The position numbers and the translations under genes are program-made. Of a DNA stretch of 64,000 nt, positions 1 through 10,000 are shown in pieces (positions within the stretch are counted from its first letter, which is position 1; every line of letters starts with the position of its first letter). This stretch comes from Fibrobacter succinogenes (GTDB taxonomy: Bacteria > Fibrobacterota > Fibrobacteria > Fibrobacterales > Fibrobacteraceae), in NCBI GenBank assembly GCA_902762795.1, contig CACWPM010000007.1:62001-126000 (forward strand). Reading direction: 5' to 3'. The notes beneath the pieces are model-generated. The model did no database searches and was not told where the DNA came from. It was given only the letters and a program-made list of their open reading frames with translations.

Positions 1-2562
1 CTTTTCAATCGAAACCGTATTCTTTTCGATTTCTTCGCGGCGGTTGCGAATCGTGTTGTCCAAGAATTCCATCTGGTCGGCAATAGCGACCAAGCGGTTC
101 TGATTCTGCTTGAGGCGAGAAGTCTTGTCTTGCGCGCTGCGTTCGAGTTCGCGGACATCCTCTTCTTTTTCGCGGAGCATCGTCTCGTTTTCGCCGAGCT
201 GGTCCGAAATCGTCTGGTAACGTTCCTCGACCTTTTCGACTTCGCTTTCGGCTTCGGCAAGTTCAGCATCGCTGTTCTTGGACTGCGCCGCCGCATCAAT
301 TCTGTTCTGCGCGTTCGTCACTTCCCCATTCAACTGGTTCAAGCGACGCGTGCAGTTTTCAACCGTATTCCTGTGAATGCGGATAGAAGCATCGCCACCG
401 CGCAGAGAATCGCGCTTTTCGCGGATTTCATCGACCAAGGACGAAAGCATCTGCGAATCTTCTTCGGTCAATTCACGCAAACGGTCGACGTTTTCTTCGC
501 CGGCCGAAATATCGCCAAGCACACGCTCCAACAGAGCTTCGGCATCTGCAATTTCGTTCTTGCGGGAGAGCGCGCCCGACGTCGAAACGCCAAACGACAC
601 AAGGCCGCTTGTACGCACAATCGTATCGGACGTGACAAAGTTCAAATTTTCGCCGCGGTATTCCTTCGCCAAGTTGAGCGCCGTCTGCAAAGAATCTACA
701 ACAAAATAGCGAGATAGAATTCCCGAGAGCCACGGAGAAACTTCGTCATCCGTCTTGACAAAATCCTTGAGCGAACCGACAACGCCCGGATTGTTCACCG
801 GCTTATCGTAAGCTGGAGCGGCACTCGAAACAAGCGACATGAGCACCTTGCCCACGTTTTCGCTCTTGAGGGCATCTACAATTTCGTTCACGGCACTGTC
901 GCCATTCACGACAACAGAATCAAGGATTTCACCGAGAGCGGCTTCGACGCTCGACGCGTATTCCGGTGTTGCCTCGATGCGTTCCGAAACAAGACCGCCA
1001 ATGAGGTTCGCCTTGTTTTCCTTGAGGTAACGGTTTGCGTCCGAGCCTTCGTTCATCACGCTCTGGAGCACATCGATTCGAGACTGCAAGCGCGCTTCTT
1101 CGTTCTTTAAGCCTTGCAATTTCTGTTGCGCTTCGGTCAGTTCCGCACGTTCAGATTCCAGACGTTCTTCACGCGTGGCGTGCTGCTCTTCGAGATTTTC
1201 GATTTCGCGGTTCGTGTCCTCGATGCCCGCCTGGATTTCGGCGATGTTCGCTTCGGCATCGGACTTTTGCTTGTCGAGGCCTTCGATTTCGGTCTGCCAC
1301 TTCGCGATGTTCGTCTGAAGCATGTTGACTTCTGCGTCCATGCGTTCAAAACGCCCGCGGAGGGAGTTCACGCGGTTCGTCGCCTGCAAGCGTTCGTTCG
1401 AAAGTTCACGGGACTGCGTACGCAAGTCATCGACCTTGTCGCGCATGACCTGGAGAGTTTCGCGTTCACGTTCCAAAAGCGCATTCAGTTCGTCCATGTC
1501 GTTTTCGCTACCGAGAACGGCAATTTCTTCTTCGAGGCGAGCTTTTTCTTGTGAAAGTTCCTGCGACTTGAGTTCGCTGCGTTCGATTTCGCCCTGGGCC
1601 TTTTCGTTCGAAGACTGGAGGCCCGACATGGAATCGCGCAAACGGACAATGTTGTTGTTCAGGTCATTGAGCGCAATCGTTGCCGCCTGGACTTCGCGTT
1701 CCAAATCGCGGTAAGCGTTTTCGTCTTCGCTAATGGCGAGCTTCTTTTCTTCAATCTTCGCCTGGAGCTCGGTGGCCTGCGTCTTGGAAGATTCCACTTC
1801 GTGGTTCATGCGCTTGGTCGTAGAATCAAGCGTCGCGAGGCCTTCCTTGTAATCTTCAAACTTATCGAGACTTACAGACAAATCGAGTTCGCGGAGGCGC
1901 GTATTCAATTTCTTGTAAGCATTGACCTTTTCGGCCTGAGTCTCATAGAGACGGACAGAACGGCGCACGCTGCGCAAGTTGTCTTCGACACGTTCCATGT
2001 CCATCTGCACGCGTTCGAGCTGACGGCGCGTTTCCTTGCGCTGCTGCTTGTACTTGCTCACGCCGGCGGCTTCTTCAAAGAGCACACGACGGTCATCGGC
2101 CTTGTCCGAAAGCACCGCCTTGATCATGTCGGCGTTCATCTGCGAATACGTGCTGGAACCGAGGCCCGAGTCAAAGAGCAAGGCGTGAACATCGCGAAGG
2201 CGGCATTCCTGGTTGTTGATGAGGTATTCGCCCGAACCATCGCGGTGCACGCGGCGCGTCACGATGACTTCGGAATAATCAGAAGCGAGCGTACCATCGC
2301 TATTATCGATGACGATGGAAACTTCGGCAAGACTCATGGCGGCACGTTCTTCGGTACCGCTAAAGATAACGTCCTGCATTTTGCCCATACGCAATGCGGC
2401 TGCTTTCTGTTCGCCAAGCACCCAACGGATGGCGTCCGTAATATTGGACTTGCCACAGCCGTTCGGTCCCACGACCGCCGTAAGACCTTTCGTCGGGAAG
2501 TTAATTTCCGTCCTTTGCGCGAAGGACTTAAAACCAAAAATCTTTAACTTAGTTATCTGCAC
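1..2562 (-). CDS. smc: Chromosome segregation ATPase SMC (C-terminus beyond window)
   Basis: SMC dimers are ABC-type ATPases that organise and help segregate the chromosome with ScpA and ScpB. The reverse strand is open from position 1 to 2562 (854 codons, no stop). The N-terminal head begins MQITKLKIFGFKSFA, and the Walker A motif GPNGCGKS is at residues 32-39. A signature region with FSGTEER follows, then a long Glu/Lys/Arg/Gln-rich coiled coil from about residue 170. The hinge is at about 520-690, and the returning coil runs off the window. The missing part should hold the C-terminal head with the ABC signature and Walker B. The start is GTG at 2562; no ATG lies between it and the in-frame TAA at 2581-2583, and no clear Shine-Dalgarno is visible. 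The long plus-strand open frames here are shadows of its codon bias. Confidence 0.95.
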   Translation of the reverse strand, partial: MQITKLKIFGFKSFAQRTEINFPTKGLTAVVGPNGCGKSNITDAIRWVLGEQKAAALRMGKMQDVIFSGTEERAAMSLAEVSIVIDNSDGTLASDYSEVIVTRRVHRDGSGEYLINNQECRLRDVHALLFDSGLGSSTYSQMNADMIKAVLSDKADDRRVLFEEAAGVSKYKQQRKETRRQLERVQMDMERVEDNLRSVRRSVRLYETQAEKVNAYKKLNTRLRELDLSVSLDKFEDYKEGLATLDSTTKRMNHEVESSKTQATELQAKIEEKKLAISEDENAYRDLEREVQAATIALNDLNNNIVRLRDSMSGLQSSNEKAQGEIERSELKSQELSQEKARLEEEIAVLGSENDMDELNALLERERETLQVMRDKVDDLRTQSRELSNERLQATNRVNSLRGRFERMDAEVNMLQTNIAKWQTEIEGLDKQKSDAEANIAEIQAGIEDTNREIENLEEQHATREERLESERAELTEAQQKLQGLKNEEARLQSRIDVLQSVMNEGSDANRYLKENKANLIGGLVSERIEATPEYASSVEAALGEILDSVVVNGDSAVNEIVDALKSENVGKVLMSLVSSAAPAYDKPVNNPGVVGSLKDFVKTDDEVSPWLSGILSRYFVVDSLQTALNLAKEYRGENLNFVTSDTIVRTSGLVSFGVSTSGALSRKNEIADAEALLERVLGDISAGEENVDRLRELTEEDSQMLSSLVDEIREKRDSLRGGDASIRIHRNTVENCTRRLNQLNGEVTNAQNRIDAAAQSKNSDAELAEAESEVEKVEERYQTISDQLGENETMLREKEEDVRELERSAQDKTSRLKQNQNRLVAIADQMEFLDNTIRNRREEIEKNTVSIEK

Positions 2563-2923
2563 TGGAGCGAAATGTAGTAATTATTAAGTCCTAGACGAAA
2601 GACAAGAGGCGAGAGACGGAAGAAAAAAGTAAGATGTTGTGAGGTATGGGATCGCCCCACTTAAGCGTCTTGCATCGATGGCTTGTCCACCGCAATCACT
2701 GGATGATTAATTTATCTATACTACTAGGATTATATTTGGAAGTTTTTCCCTAAGGCAGCGTTCGATTAATCCACTAAAATAGCTCATTCCACTGTTTCTA
2801 CATACCTTACCTTTAACACCCAATAAATAAAAACTATTGACCAACAACAATCGACAAGCGACCAGCCTTTTCCTATATCCTACCACCTTACTTCCTACTA
2901 AAATCTTTACTATATTTATGCAT
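2563..2923. other. Intergenic region between smc and metXW
   Basis: This 361-base gap separates two divergently read genes and must hold both promoters. It contains low-complexity strings: GAAAGACAAGAGGCGAGAGA near 2595-2615, and ACCAACAACAATCGACAAGC near 2838-2858. These resemble the other intergenic repeat mosaics of this window. A short GC-rich stretch at about 2640-2715 could fold, but I could not match it to a SAM or other methionine riboswitch. No small coding frame is convincing. Confidence 0.5.
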
Positions 2924-4717
2924 ATGAGTGAATATTTGCATAAATCATTTGGTCCCGTAATCCCGAAGGATTTCAACAAGGATTACGGAGAACAGGGCTT
3001 TTTGCTTGAAAGCGGCAAAACGCTTCCCGCCCTGACAATCCGTTACGAGACCTACGGCACATTGAACGAAGCCGGCGATAACGCCGTGTGGGTTTGTTCG
3101 CCGTTAACCGCCGACGCACATGCAGCTGGATGGTATACCGAAAATGACAAGAAACCCGGTTGGTGGGACGAACTCATCGGTCCGGGCAAAGCTATCGACA
3201 CGGACCGTTTCTTTGTCGTTTGCAGCAACATCCTTGGCGGATGCAAGGGCTCCACAGGCCCGGCAACCATCAATCCGCGTACAGGCAAGCCGTACGGCAG
3301 CACCTTCCCCACCATCACGATTGGCGACATGGTGCATGCGCAGAAAGAACTCGCGAACGCGCTCGGCATCAAGGAGTTCTACAGCGTCATCGGCGGGTCC
3401 ATGGGCGGCTTCCAGGCGATGAAATGGGCCATTTATTATCCGGAACAAGTGAAACGCATCATCGTCATTGCTAGTTCACCTAGATTTTCAAGCCAGGCAC
3501 TCGGCTTCGAAGTCGTCGCTCGCGATGTCATCACGCAGGACCCGAACTTCCACGGTGGCGACTATTACGAAGAAGGTAAGACAAGACCGGACATCGGGCT
3601 TGCTAACGCCCGCAAGCTCGCTCACATCACATACCTCTCGGCCGTGGGTATGGAGAAGAAGTTCAAACGAGCGCAGGATCAGGAAAACAAGAACCACGCC
3701 GTCACTTACACGACGCCATTCGACTTGTCTCTCCCCATTGAAAGCTATTTACGTTATCAAGGAACGAAGTTTGTCGACCGCTTTGACGCAAACAGCTACT
3801 TGCACATAGCCCATGCGACCGATGCCTTCGATCTTGAAACCGAATACGGCAGTATCGAGAACGCTTTCAAGGATATCAAGGCTGAAGTCCTGAACGTGAA
3901 TCTTTCGACCGACTGGCTTTTTCCACCTCACGAAAGCCGCCGCATCACAAGTGCGCTTCTCAATACAGATAAAATCGTCACGAGTCTTGAACTCGATACG
4001 CAATTCGGTCATGACGGATTCTTGATTGAAGTCGGTGAACTCGGCAAAGCTGTGGGGCGCTTCCTTGATTCGAAGATTATCCCGCAAAACGGAACGCAGG
4101 CAGTCCCTGTATTCCACAACCAGAGCGATTTCAAGCTTATGAATAAGCTCGTGAAGGAAGGGAGCCATATTCTCGATCTCGGCTGCGGCGAAGGCGACCT
4201 TATCGACAACTTGAGAAAGACAAAGAAGATCACGGGCTTTGGCATCGAAAAAAACATCAAGGGCATTCTCGGGTGCCTCGAAAAGAACGTGCCGGTCATC
4301 CAGCGCGACTTGGACGAAAGCGGTCTCAAGGATATCAAGGACGGGAGTTTCGATTACGCGATTATCAACCGCACCATCCAGGAAATCCGCGATCCGGTGG
4401 CGCTTTTGAACGAACTTCTGCGCGTCGCAAAGCAGGTCATCGTGACATTCCCGAATTTCGGACACTGGTCTGCCCGCGGTAGCCTCATGCTGCACGGTCG
4501 CATGCCTATTTCCAAAGAACTCCCCTACGAATGGTACGATACGCCGAACATCCGCGTCTTGACGCTCAAGGACTTTTACACGTTGTGCCGCAAGGAAGGG
4601 TTCAAGATAGAGAATCTGCACTTCCAGAACGAGCACAAGATAAGCAAGTTCCTGACCGCCATCGGGCTCCCGAACTTCGGCGCCGAACATGTGGTTGCGA
4701 CTATTAGTAAAATATAG
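2924..4717 (+). CDS. metX: Homoserine O-acetyltransferase MetX fused to MetW
   Basis: MetX acylates homoserine from an acyl-CoA, the committed step towards methionine by the direct sulfhydrylation route. Residues 1-380 form the alpha/beta-hydrolase: the nucleophile elbow GGSMGG has Ser159, Asp330 lies in STDWLFPP, and His363 lies in FGHDGF, a complete triad. Residues 400-597 form a second domain matching MetW, a methyltransferase-like fold with DLGCGEGD near 418 and PNFGHW. MetW is usually a separate gene next to metX, so the fusion is notable. Two close ATGs fit (2918 and 2924); I take 2924 (MSEYLHKSFG). A TTG at 2837 would add a non-conserved tail. The gene is followed by repeat-rich intergenic DNA and appears monocistronic. 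Confidence 0.93.
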   Translation: MSEYLHKSFGPVIPKDFNKDYGEQGFLLESGKTLPALTIRYETYGTLNEAGDNAVWVCSPLTADAHAAGWYTENDKKPGWWDELIGPGKAIDTDRFFVVCSNILGGCKGSTGPATINPRTGKPYGSTFPTITIGDMVHAQKELANALGIKEFYSVIGGSMGGFQAMKWAIYYPEQVKRIIVIASSPRFSSQALGFEVVARDVITQDPNFHGGDYYEEGKTRPDIGLANARKLAHITYLSAVGMEKKFKRAQDQENKNHAVTYTTPFDLSLPIESYLRYQGTKFVDRFDANSYLHIAHATDAFDLETEYGSIENAFKDIKAEVLNVNLSTDWLFPPHESRRITSALLNTDKIVTSLELDTQFGHDGFLIEVGELGKAVGRFLDSKIIPQNGTQAVPVFHNQSDFKLMNKLVKEGSHILDLGCGEGDLIDNLRKTKKITGFGIEKNIKGILGCLEKNVPVIQRDLDESGLKDIKDGSFDYAIINRTIQEIRDPVALLNELLRVAKQVIVTFPNFGHWSARGSLMLHGRMPISKELPYEWYDTPNIRVLTLKDFYTLCRKEGFKIENLHFQNEHKISKFLTAIGLPNFGAEHVVATISKI

Positions 4718-4925
4718 GTTTTAGGTATCAGGTAATAGGTTTTAGGAATATAGGCGCGCCATAGTCGCCAAACTAACCTAATCCCTATAACCTATCTATA
4801 TTTTAAAAGCGTAGAATTTAGTCAATAGTCATTGGTCAATGGTCATTAGGGCTTTATAATCAGTCAAAAAGCGCCTAATATAAACTACTGACTAATGACT
4901 AACAACTAATAACTTACTAATTTCT
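4718..4925. repeat. Two adjacent low-complexity inverted mosaics
   Basis: The left part (4718-4800) reads TAGGTTTTAGGTATCAGG and ends CTAACCTAATCCCTATAACC, so its ends are imperfect inverted copies around GGCGCGCC. The right part (4826-4925) starts AGTCAATAGTCATTGGTCAA and returns as ACTGACTAATGACTAAC, a second inverted pair built from a different short string. Neither contains a coding frame. The same architecture recurs at 29632, 42800 and 46690. Confidence 0.7.
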
Positions 4926-4996
4926 AAGAGCGAAGCAATCTAAGTTCTACCAACTATTATTTAACTAATAACTGCGGCAAAGCCGCAAAAATCGAA

Positions 4997-5878
4997 ATGT
5001 CCATTATCTCTATGACCGGGTTCGGCAAAAGCGAATCCACACTGCAAGGAATCACATGCGTTATCGAAGTGCGCAGCGTGAACAGCCGTTTTCTTGAAAT
5101 TTCAAGCAAGATTCCCAAAAATTTTGCCTATCTCGAAAATGACTTCAAGGCACAAATTAAGGACAAGCTTGTTCGCGGTTCCGTGAACTTTTCCATCACT
5201 CTCGGCGCGGGCAATGCGGGAAACATTCCCGTTTGCTACAACGATGCCGCCATCGAAAAATTTGTGGAAATCACGAAAGCGATGCAGAAAAAGTATGGCA
5301 TTGCAGGCGATATCAAGCTCGAACACGTTCTTTCCATCCCGGAAGTTTTGCAGTTCACCGACGGCAACGGTGACAACGAAATTTGGGAAAAGCACCTGAA
5401 GGCGGAACTTGACAAGGCTCTGGACGGCGTCATTACCATGCGCGAAAAGGAAGGTGCAAACCTCGCCATAGACCTCACCCGCCGCGTAATCCACCTGAAC
5501 GAAGTCATCGACAAGGTCGAGGTCCTCGATCCGCAGCGCATCGAGACGTGGAAAACGAAATTCCGCGAACGCATCAACACGCTCATGAAGGATTCCGAAA
5601 TCGACGAAGTACGCCTTTTGCAAGAAGCCTGCATCATGGCCGACAAGCTCGACATCCACGAAGAAATCACTCGGTTCCGCAGCCACAACAAGCTGTTCCT
5701 GGATGCGCTTGCCAAGGGCGGTGCCCAGGGCAAGAATCTCGGGTTTATTTTGCAGGAAATGGGCCGTGAAGCGAATACGCTTGGCACCAAGTGCCAGAAT
5801 GCAGAAATCGCCGCCCTCGCCATCGAGCTCAAGAACGAGATCGAATGCATCCGCGAGCAGTCTATGAACGTTGCCTAA
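4997..5878 (+). CDS. yicC: YicC/YloC family endoribonuclease
   Basis: YicC-family proteins are conserved bacterial RNases linked to stationary phase and small-RNA turnover. The 293 residues match the usual family length. The N-terminus MSIISMTGFGKSE is the family hallmark. The C-terminal domain carries EEITRFRSHNKLF, then GKNLGFILQEMGREANTLGTK, and ends near IREQ, all diagnostic. The start is ATG 4997; no strong Shine-Dalgarno is visible, and the sequence just before it is a GCGGCAAAGCCGC hairpin. The stop TAA (5876-5878) lies inside a 48-bp structured repeat. gmk, a frequent neighbour elsewhere, is absent here. Confidence 0.93.
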   Translation: MSIISMTGFGKSESTLQGITCVIEVRSVNSRFLEISSKIPKNFAYLENDFKAQIKDKLVRGSVNFSITLGAGNAGNIPVCYNDAAIEKFVEITKAMQKKYGIAGDIKLEHVLSIPEVLQFTDGNGDNEIWEKHLKAELDKALDGVITMREKEGANLAIDLTRRVIHLNEVIDKVEVLDPQRIETWKTKFRERINTLMKDSEIDEVRLLQEACIMADKLDIHEEITRFRSHNKLFLDALAKGGAQGKNLGFILQEMGREANTLGTKCQNAEIAALAIELKNEIECIREQSMNVA

Positions 5879-5974
5879 GCCGAGCGATGCAGCAACATGC
5901 TTGCATGTTGCTATATCCGAGGCACAGCAACATGCGCTACGAAGTAGCGCCACATTGCGTAAGCCGAGCGATGC
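5876..5974. repeat. 48-bp stop-abutting hairpin repeat plus partial copy
   Basis: The full unit is 5876-5923. It has a 15-bp left flank TAAGCCGAGCGATGC, a 22-nt perfect hairpin (5891-5912, arms AGCAACATGC and GCATGTTGCT around TT), and an 11-bp right flank ATATCCGAGGC. The left flank recurs exactly at 5960-5974. The string AGCAACATGC recurs at 5925-5934, followed by the separate hairpin GCGCTACGAAGTAGCGC. Two further 48-bp units lie after glgC (63427 and 63509). The first three bases of this unit are the yicC stop codon. Confidence 0.85.
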
Positions 5975-6025
5975 TCCCCTCAAAATTCTCAACGCAATTT
6001 CTCAACATGGATTTTTTATCCATAA

Positions 6026-6054
6026 AAAGCCTTACGGAAGTAAGGCTTTTCGCT
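6026..6054 (+). terminator. Probable terminator of yicC
   Basis: AAAGCCTTACGGAAGTAAGGCTTTT forms an 8-9 bp stem (AAAGCCTTAC pairs with GTAAGGCTTT) closed by a four-base loop, with T residues at the 3' side. It lies about 150 bases after the yicC stop, beyond the hairpin repeats. Confidence 0.65.
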
Positions 6055-6103
6055 TCAAAACTATCTAAAATTAAAATAGAAAGAATAAAACATCCACACT
6101 CCA

Positions 6104-6144
6104 ACAACAAGCGTCTCAGGCAAATAGCCCGAGACGCTTGTTGT
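6104..6144 (-). terminator. Strong stem-loop downstream of the PorU-like cluster
   Basis: A perfect 14-bp inverted repeat: ACAACAAGCGTCTC at 6104-6117 and GAGACGCTTGTTGT at 6131-6144. A short inner GGC/GCC stem encloses an AAATA loop. It lies 55 bases past the stop of the last minus-strand gene of the cluster (6199). No continuous T tract follows on the minus strand, so it may act as a 3' stabiliser as much as a terminator. Confidence 0.6.
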
Positions 6145-6198
6145 ATATGCAAAAATGACGAGAAGGAGGTGCTCACACCGTGGCGGGCATGACAATCA

Positions 6199-7071
6199 TT
6201 ACTTTTTCTTCTTGGAAGAGCTCTTCTTCTTGTCACTCATCTTGACGCGACGGGAACCTGCGCGGAGACGTTCCCACGGAGCAAAAGACATCGTCCCGAA
6301 TGTAAAACCGAAGAACCAAATGTTGAATGCGACCCATAGAATTGCTGCAATACCAATTCTTCTAGCATCCACGACGACGCTCATATCGACCACAAGAGCC
6401 GAAATCGTGAGAAGCGAGGCTATCATAACCGGCACAAGCATCTTCTTGCCCGCTTTCACTAGTGCGCCTGCTTGAGGCGTTCCTTCCCCGAGTTCCTTGC
6501 CGGCAATCAAGGCACAAGCGACTACGCCCGAAAACGCAACAGCACTGAGCGCCGCCCACATGAGCCAAGCTTTACCGATCATCATCGGGAACCACGCCAC
6601 AAACCCCGTGAGCAACAGCCACGAAAGAGCAAACGGGAAAAGCGCACATGCGATGCTCCACTTGACCAAAAATGCGAGCAAAAGCGCAATTCCTGCAAAT
6701 ACGGCAAAGAAGATGACAAGCATGTCTTCATCGCCGCCCAAAGCAAAGAGCGATCCTACAAAAGCGGCCAAGGCTAATACCCCCCCGAAGCCTCCTCGAA
6801 TGCCGCCAAACACGAAATAAAGCACGATCATGGAAACTGCGGCTACAAAAATATATTGCGTCGAGTTCCATGCCGAGGCTACATTCGTAAATTTGGAAAT
6901 CCAAATTCCAAGAGCTTCTGAAGCTCCCAGCGGAAGCGAACCCATTTGTTGCCACCCCGTAGCGATGAAAGCTACAGAAAAGCCAACCATCAAAAGCACA
7001 AAAATCAGACGAAAGCGGAGAGAAAGTTCCAAAATTTTTTGAACTTTCCCCGGTTTTTCACGTAATTCCAT
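6199..7071 (-). CDS. Polytopic membrane protein of unknown function in the PorU-like cluster
   Basis: I do not recognise this 290-residue protein. It has a short cytoplasmic-looking basic N-terminus and about seven or eight hydrophobic segments (near residues 22-40, 70-92, 93-112, 118-134, 137-160, 168-190, 215-232 and 240-262). It ends in a lysine-rich tail (MSDKKKSSSKKKK). The start at 7071 lies only three bases after the stop of the PorU-like gene, so the two are almost certainly co-transcribed and probably translationally coupled. Context suggests an inner membrane role linked to secretion or envelope assembly, but nothing in the sequence shows a catalytic motif. Confidence 0.8.
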   Translation of the reverse strand: MELREKPGKVQKILELSLRFRLIFVLLMVGFSVAFIATGWQQMGSLPLGASEALGIWISKFTNVASAWNSTQYIFVAAVSMIVLYFVFGGIRGGFGGVLALAAFVGSLFALGGDEDMLVIFFAVFAGIALLLAFLVKWSIACALFPFALSWLLLTGFVAWFPMMIGKAWLMWAALSAVAFSGVVACALIAGKELGEGTPQAGALVKAGKKMLVPVMIASLLTISALVVDMSVVVDARRIGIAAILWVAFNIWFFGFTFGTMSFAPWERLRAGSRRVKMSDKKKSSSKKKK

Positions 7072-7074
7072 TAT

Positions 7075-10000
7075 TTACCTCGATATCAACAATTTTTGTT
7101 TTTTAGTCCAAGTTTTTGATTTAGAAGCCGATGTTTTGACTTCGCTGCGGACGACATAATGATATAATCCATTTGCAAGTAAACGCCCATAATTATCGGT
7201 TCCGTTCCAATGGGTCTCACCGGACTTGGCGTCTTTCAGGACTTTGACCAATCTTCCGTGCTGGTTGTAGATAAATATTGTCACCTTTTTGGAATCGGAA
7301 CTTTGGTTTACGGCAAGATCCTTGAAGTAGAACGTCGTTCCCTTCTTGCCCATCGGATTTGGTACGTTGAATACGTCCGAAAGTCCAGTTTGTATGTTTT
7401 CCGTAATTTGTATGTTCACTTGCTTTGTGGATACATTTCCGAGAACATCTTGGGCCTTGACCTTGAACGTGTAAGTATTGCCTGCCGGATATTCTTCTGT
7501 TGTTAAAGATTTTTGCGCTATGGCAAGCTTTGACGTTTGTTGTATGAACGGATTTGGATGGTATGGATTCTCCTGTCCGACAATTTCAAACGAAATTCCC
7601 TCGTCGGCCTGTTCGCGATAATCCAAAGCCGTTTCATCTTCGACAATGACTTTAATGCAGGCGGGAGTCTGGAGTTTTACGTTTTGGTTATCTGCAAAGG
7701 CCGATGCTGCGCCAGTATAGCACGACTGGATTGTTATTGTCGGGGGTGCCTTGTCGTTCAAGGAATCCGCATAATTCGAAAGCCCGGCAATCTTGATATT
7801 TTTTTCGAGATGTCGACCGATTGATTTCTCATTTGGAGAATAGGCCCAAGCCCGTAGTTCTGCCAAAGAATCCCCGATATTCAATTTTTTCGGAGTAACG
7901 AATTCTGTTTCAAAACGTCCGCCTACGACAGGAACGACTTCTGAATAAATCAGCGGACCGTCGTATGGCACATTGACATATTTATCTGATGAAATCAAGT
8001 CCAGATGCTTGATAAACCGTCCTTCACGGAGTGTCAATGCGATATTCCCGGACGACATCCCGGATACCGTTCCAGACAACTTCATCCTATCCAAAGCCAG
8101 GATAGAATCGACTGGGGAGTCCAATGTAATTTTCATATTCGCAATAGGCATTTGAATGATGGGTTCTCCCATAAACACATAATGCTCTGCGTTGAATATG
8201 AATGTATCGTAAACAAAAGTCGTATCGTTGTGATTGAAAATATTGTTTTTTGCTTTCATGTAAGCAACACCGAGGTAATTGCCGTTCTGGAGCAGCGCTC
8301 GGCTTATGAAGTTTTTCGCAAAGACTTCGTTCCTGTCTGCATAAGTTTCTCGTGCCGCACCAATGGCTGCAATCGCACCAGCATCTTTTGCTAGAACAAT
8401 TTCTTCGGTAAGGGATCTGGAATTCCCTTCGTCAAAACGGCCTACTGTACACGAAAAAGAATTTAAAACCGTATATTTTTTCTTGTTCGTAAGTCTAGGA
8501 ATGTAAGAAAGTTTCAGCAAGCCTTCAGAAGCCCAAGCGACTTTGGATCCATGTCCGTAGTACAAAGTCATCAATGCACCTTGGTTCATGATATTCAAGA
8601 AATCGCTGACAGCTTCTTGTTTTTGTCCGGCGGCATCTCTTTTGTAGTCCAATAGATAAACTTTTTTCATGTTCAATCTGAAACCAAGCGATTCCGAAAC
8701 AGTATCAATCAGCATTGCCAAATTTTCTTGATAAACAGTATGGTTCATCTTGTCGACTATGACGCCATTTTTTTCATCGTCAGCGGCAAGCAGAAGTGTC
8801 GATTTCCATTCACCGTGATTGAACGTCGAAATTTCATCGTAGTCCTTCGCTTTTTGCACGTAGTTTTCAAATTCCTCTACCGAAGAAACCGGCAAACGAC
8901 CGACGGCAAGATCCAAATCGTATGTTTTACCGCTTCGTACAACTTCTCCGGAATCGAGTACGGCAAAGAAGTCCTCTGTAACAGAGGATTCCTTTTCGAA
9001 TGGCGGTATGTAATTCTTGGAAAAAGAGCGGTAGACGCCACGATAGTCGAAATGCCCGGAACCCGCCAGCAATACAAATTTCAAGTCCGGACAAACGCTA
9101 CGTGCATAAGCGATATAGTTTCGGATTGCTATTGGAGATGGGGATCCGCCTGTATAATGTCTATAAATGTTCTCGACACTCACTATTGTGGTCACTAACT
9201 TGCTTATGGATTTATCGCTTGAGCGGAACACGGCAAGCGATTCTGCTGGAGCGCGGAATTCTTCTGGCGTAATGATCAGGTATTCTGTCTTTGACGAAAT
9301 TTGGGACAGCTTTTGCACTTCATTCTTGGACGACTTGGGAATATTCTCCAGACTTATTGTTTTGCGATATTTTTTTCCGTTGTACAACAAGTAACGGACG
9401 TCTTCGTCTTTCCCGATGCTATCAACGGCTATGCCATCCGAGATTTTTAAAAGACCCACAGGTCGGTAATTCTTGAACTTCATCAGACGAAGATCCGAGT
9501 TTTTACCTACGGGAATGCGAATGACTCCAGTTGCAAATCCAGGCAGCAACCATTCCGAGGAATCGATGGAAACATTAGACGGATCCCATTGGTACGCTAC
9601 GGAATACCCGTCGAAGCGGTCATAACGGTTAGACGAGTTTGTAAGAAGAGTCAACTCATATTCATTTCCTTTTTCTTTCAATGAATTGACTTGCATACTG
9701 TAGTTCCCGCCTGGTAAAAGGTCTCCGCTATTCCAGTAATATTCTTCGCCTTTACCTTTAGAATACGTTGTTCCGTTTACGCTTAATTTAAAACACGTGT
9801 ATTTCATGCGTTCGGAATAGCCTATTTCCGAAAAGCGGACACCACCGTAAGATGCGGACCGAAGCGGGAAATACGTCAAGGAGACATATCCCTTGCCCCC
9901 CGGGATTAATCCCGGCAAATCAGTCGTCGGTTGCTGGTTTCCTAATGTATATGCCGAGATTGTCGTGTCCGAAGCATCTCGCCAGATCCAGAACCATTCC

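Noticed and set aside
130-2587. Several long plus-strand open frames
   Set aside because: They mirror the codon structure of smc on the minus strand, lack ribosome sites and encode low-complexity sequence with no domain.
2640-2715. Possible SAM riboswitch upstream of metXW
   Set aside because: Some pairing is possible but I could not place the conserved cores of SAM-I, SAM-II or SAM-IV classes.
3749-4690. Long minus-strand frame opposite metXW
   Set aside because: Shadow of the MetX-MetW reading frame, no ribosome site, no recognisable domain.
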